This document shows positions 22,850 through 23,635 of a DNA stretch of 23,635 nt, one piece after another. The stretch lies in the IMG/VR virus record IMGVR_UViG_3300030104_005826, positions 1-23,635 of that record; one strand, given 5' to 3'. Every line of letters begins with the position of its first letter. Position 1 is the first letter of the stretch. The translations under genes were made by a program, and so were the position numbers. This stretch comes from a virus. The notes below the pieces were generated by a model. It had not been told where the DNA came from, did not search any database, and was given only the letters and a program-made list of their open reading frames with translations.

Positions 22850-23635
22850 AAGCTGTTGTCATGGAACATGTACCAAAGCATGGTCTATCACAGGGTATAC
22901 CCCATATAGTCCAACAAGGCATACCTATCATCAGATCACCACCTTCAGTAGTAGGATAATTACCTCCTGCTAATACCGATTGGAATGGTGTTTCTTGTGT
23001 TCTTACACACATTCTTGTCACATACTTAGAAGAATTTTGCTCCTTACCCCAGAATATACATGCACAATTCACCTGTCCCTTCTGTCTCTCACATCCACTA
23101 TAATTATGACAATCACAACATCTTACGAATTTTTTATAACTCCAATCATACCAAAAACCTGTACCTAGATTTCCTGAAGTACATCCTTTCCATTTTGGAG
23201 CCATTATACAGAATTCAAAACTCCATGCATTATCAAATGAACTATTACAACAATAAACACATGCCTCTTTACCCATCCAACAACAACTGTAATGACACCA
23301 ACAACAACATGATTTCATTGGCCAAGCACAAGTACAGTGTCCTCTATAATTTTCGTTGCAGCAACAGAAACAATCATCACTACCAGCCCCAGGATAAATG
23401 TAAGTATAGCAACATGCACAATTCCTTACACCATTATAATGAATCTTAAATCCTTTGTATTTAGAAGTATCAATACACCATATTACACAGCATCCATAAC
23501 AATCAGTCCAACAAGGACAATTACAAATCATCTCCCAACACCCAAAACCAGGCATTACTAGGGGAGATGGTTGACATGCAGGAGGTTGAGTGGTAAGTTT
23601 GCATACTGTATCGCAAACAGCAGTACAAACTTGTG
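22848..23635 (-). CDS. Cysteine- and tryptophan-rich protein, 5' end beyond the right edge (at least 261 aa)
   Basis: An unrecognised protein. From the ATG at 23555 there are 235 residues with 39 cysteines (about 17%) and 13 tryptophans. The frame is also open upstream to the window edge and stays Cys-rich there (QVC, AVC, TVC and PAC), so that Met is probably internal and the gene is cut by the window. Cysteines occur as CC, CCC, CxC and CxxC clusters (CNCPC, CFCCC, CCCWC) next to aromatic residues. Recurring [N/H/R]C-x-C plus aromatic segments (NCACCYTY, HCTCAWP, NCACIFWG) hint at beta strands. The last ~45 residues (QSVLAGGNYPTTEGGDLM...) are less Cys-dense. No signal peptide can be judged. 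It is coupled to the tail-chaperone-like gene, which suggests a virion role. Disulphide-locked spike or metal-binding protein are both open. Confidence 0.7.
   Translation of the reverse strand, partial: QVCTAVCDTVCKLTTQPPACQPSPLVMPGFGCWEMICNCPCWTDCYGCCVIWCIDTSKYKGFKIHYNGVRNCACCYTYIYPGAGSDDCFCCCNENYRGHCTCAWPMKSCCCWCHYSCCWMGKEACVYCCNSSFDNAWSFEFCIMAPKWKGCTSGNLGTGFWYDWSYKKFVRCCDCHNYSGCERQKGQVNCACIFWGKEQNSSKYVTRMCVRTQETPFQSVLAGGNYPTTEGGDLMIGMPCWTIWGIPCDRPCFGTCSMTTA

Noticed and set aside
23060-23449. 129-codon plus-strand open frame opposite the Cys-rich gene
   Set aside because: Asn/His/Tyr-biased shadow; the minus-strand frame is longer, continues to the window edge and is coupled to the next gene by a ribosome site.

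Overview
The window looks like the late, virion-structure part of a low-GC marine T4-like myovirus, most probably a cyanophage or a pelagibacter phage. The grounds are: overlapping genes packed almost entirely on the minus strand; repeated T4-type late-promoter octamers (NATAAATA) just upstream of gene starts; and many tail-fibre-like proteins with the N-terminal patterns seen in marine cyanomyovirus structural proteins (Ser-Gln-Leu-x-Val, 'FPNG', 'GVxTATT'). No host gene, tRNA, integrase or transposase was seen, and no gene-free stretch is longer than about 95 bases.

Layout from right to left, following minus-strand transcription. (1) 23635-21887: an extraordinarily cysteine- and tryptophan-rich protein that runs off the right edge, followed by a protein with a tail-assembly-chaperone-like N-terminus. 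(2) 21812-16037: a tightly overlapping eight-gene sugar cassette behind one late-promoter motif. It encodes a GT9 heptosyltransferase-like enzyme, a NodU/CmcH-type O-carbamoyltransferase, a GmhB-like HAD phosphatase, the adenylyltransferase half and the kinase half of HldE as separate genes, a second small HAD phosphatase, a 2OG-Fe(II) oxygenase and a cupin. (3) 15268-16050: the ADP-heptose epimerase HldD, the only plus-strand gene, with a host-like extended -10 promoter that overlaps the divergent late promoters. (4) 15195-681: nine tail-fibre or receptor-binding-like genes in short units, most of them starting at a late-promoter motif, and ending in a UUCG-loop terminator at 608-635. (5) 587-1: four very small genes of unknown function, one of them (36 aa) probably membrane-spanning.

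Together the sugar genes spell out nearly the whole ADP-L-glycero-D-manno-heptose route (kinase, phosphatase, adenylyltransferase, epimerase) plus a transferase and a carbamoyltransferase. The simplest reading is that the phage makes and attaches a carbamoylated heptose, either to host envelope glycan or to its own virion proteins. The first enzyme, the isomerase GmhA, is not in the window. The fibre block shows modular evolution: three paralogous large proteins each carry five beta-rich repeats. One has a polyglycine module nested inside its last repeat, and another has a LamG-like domain inserted between its first and second repeats.
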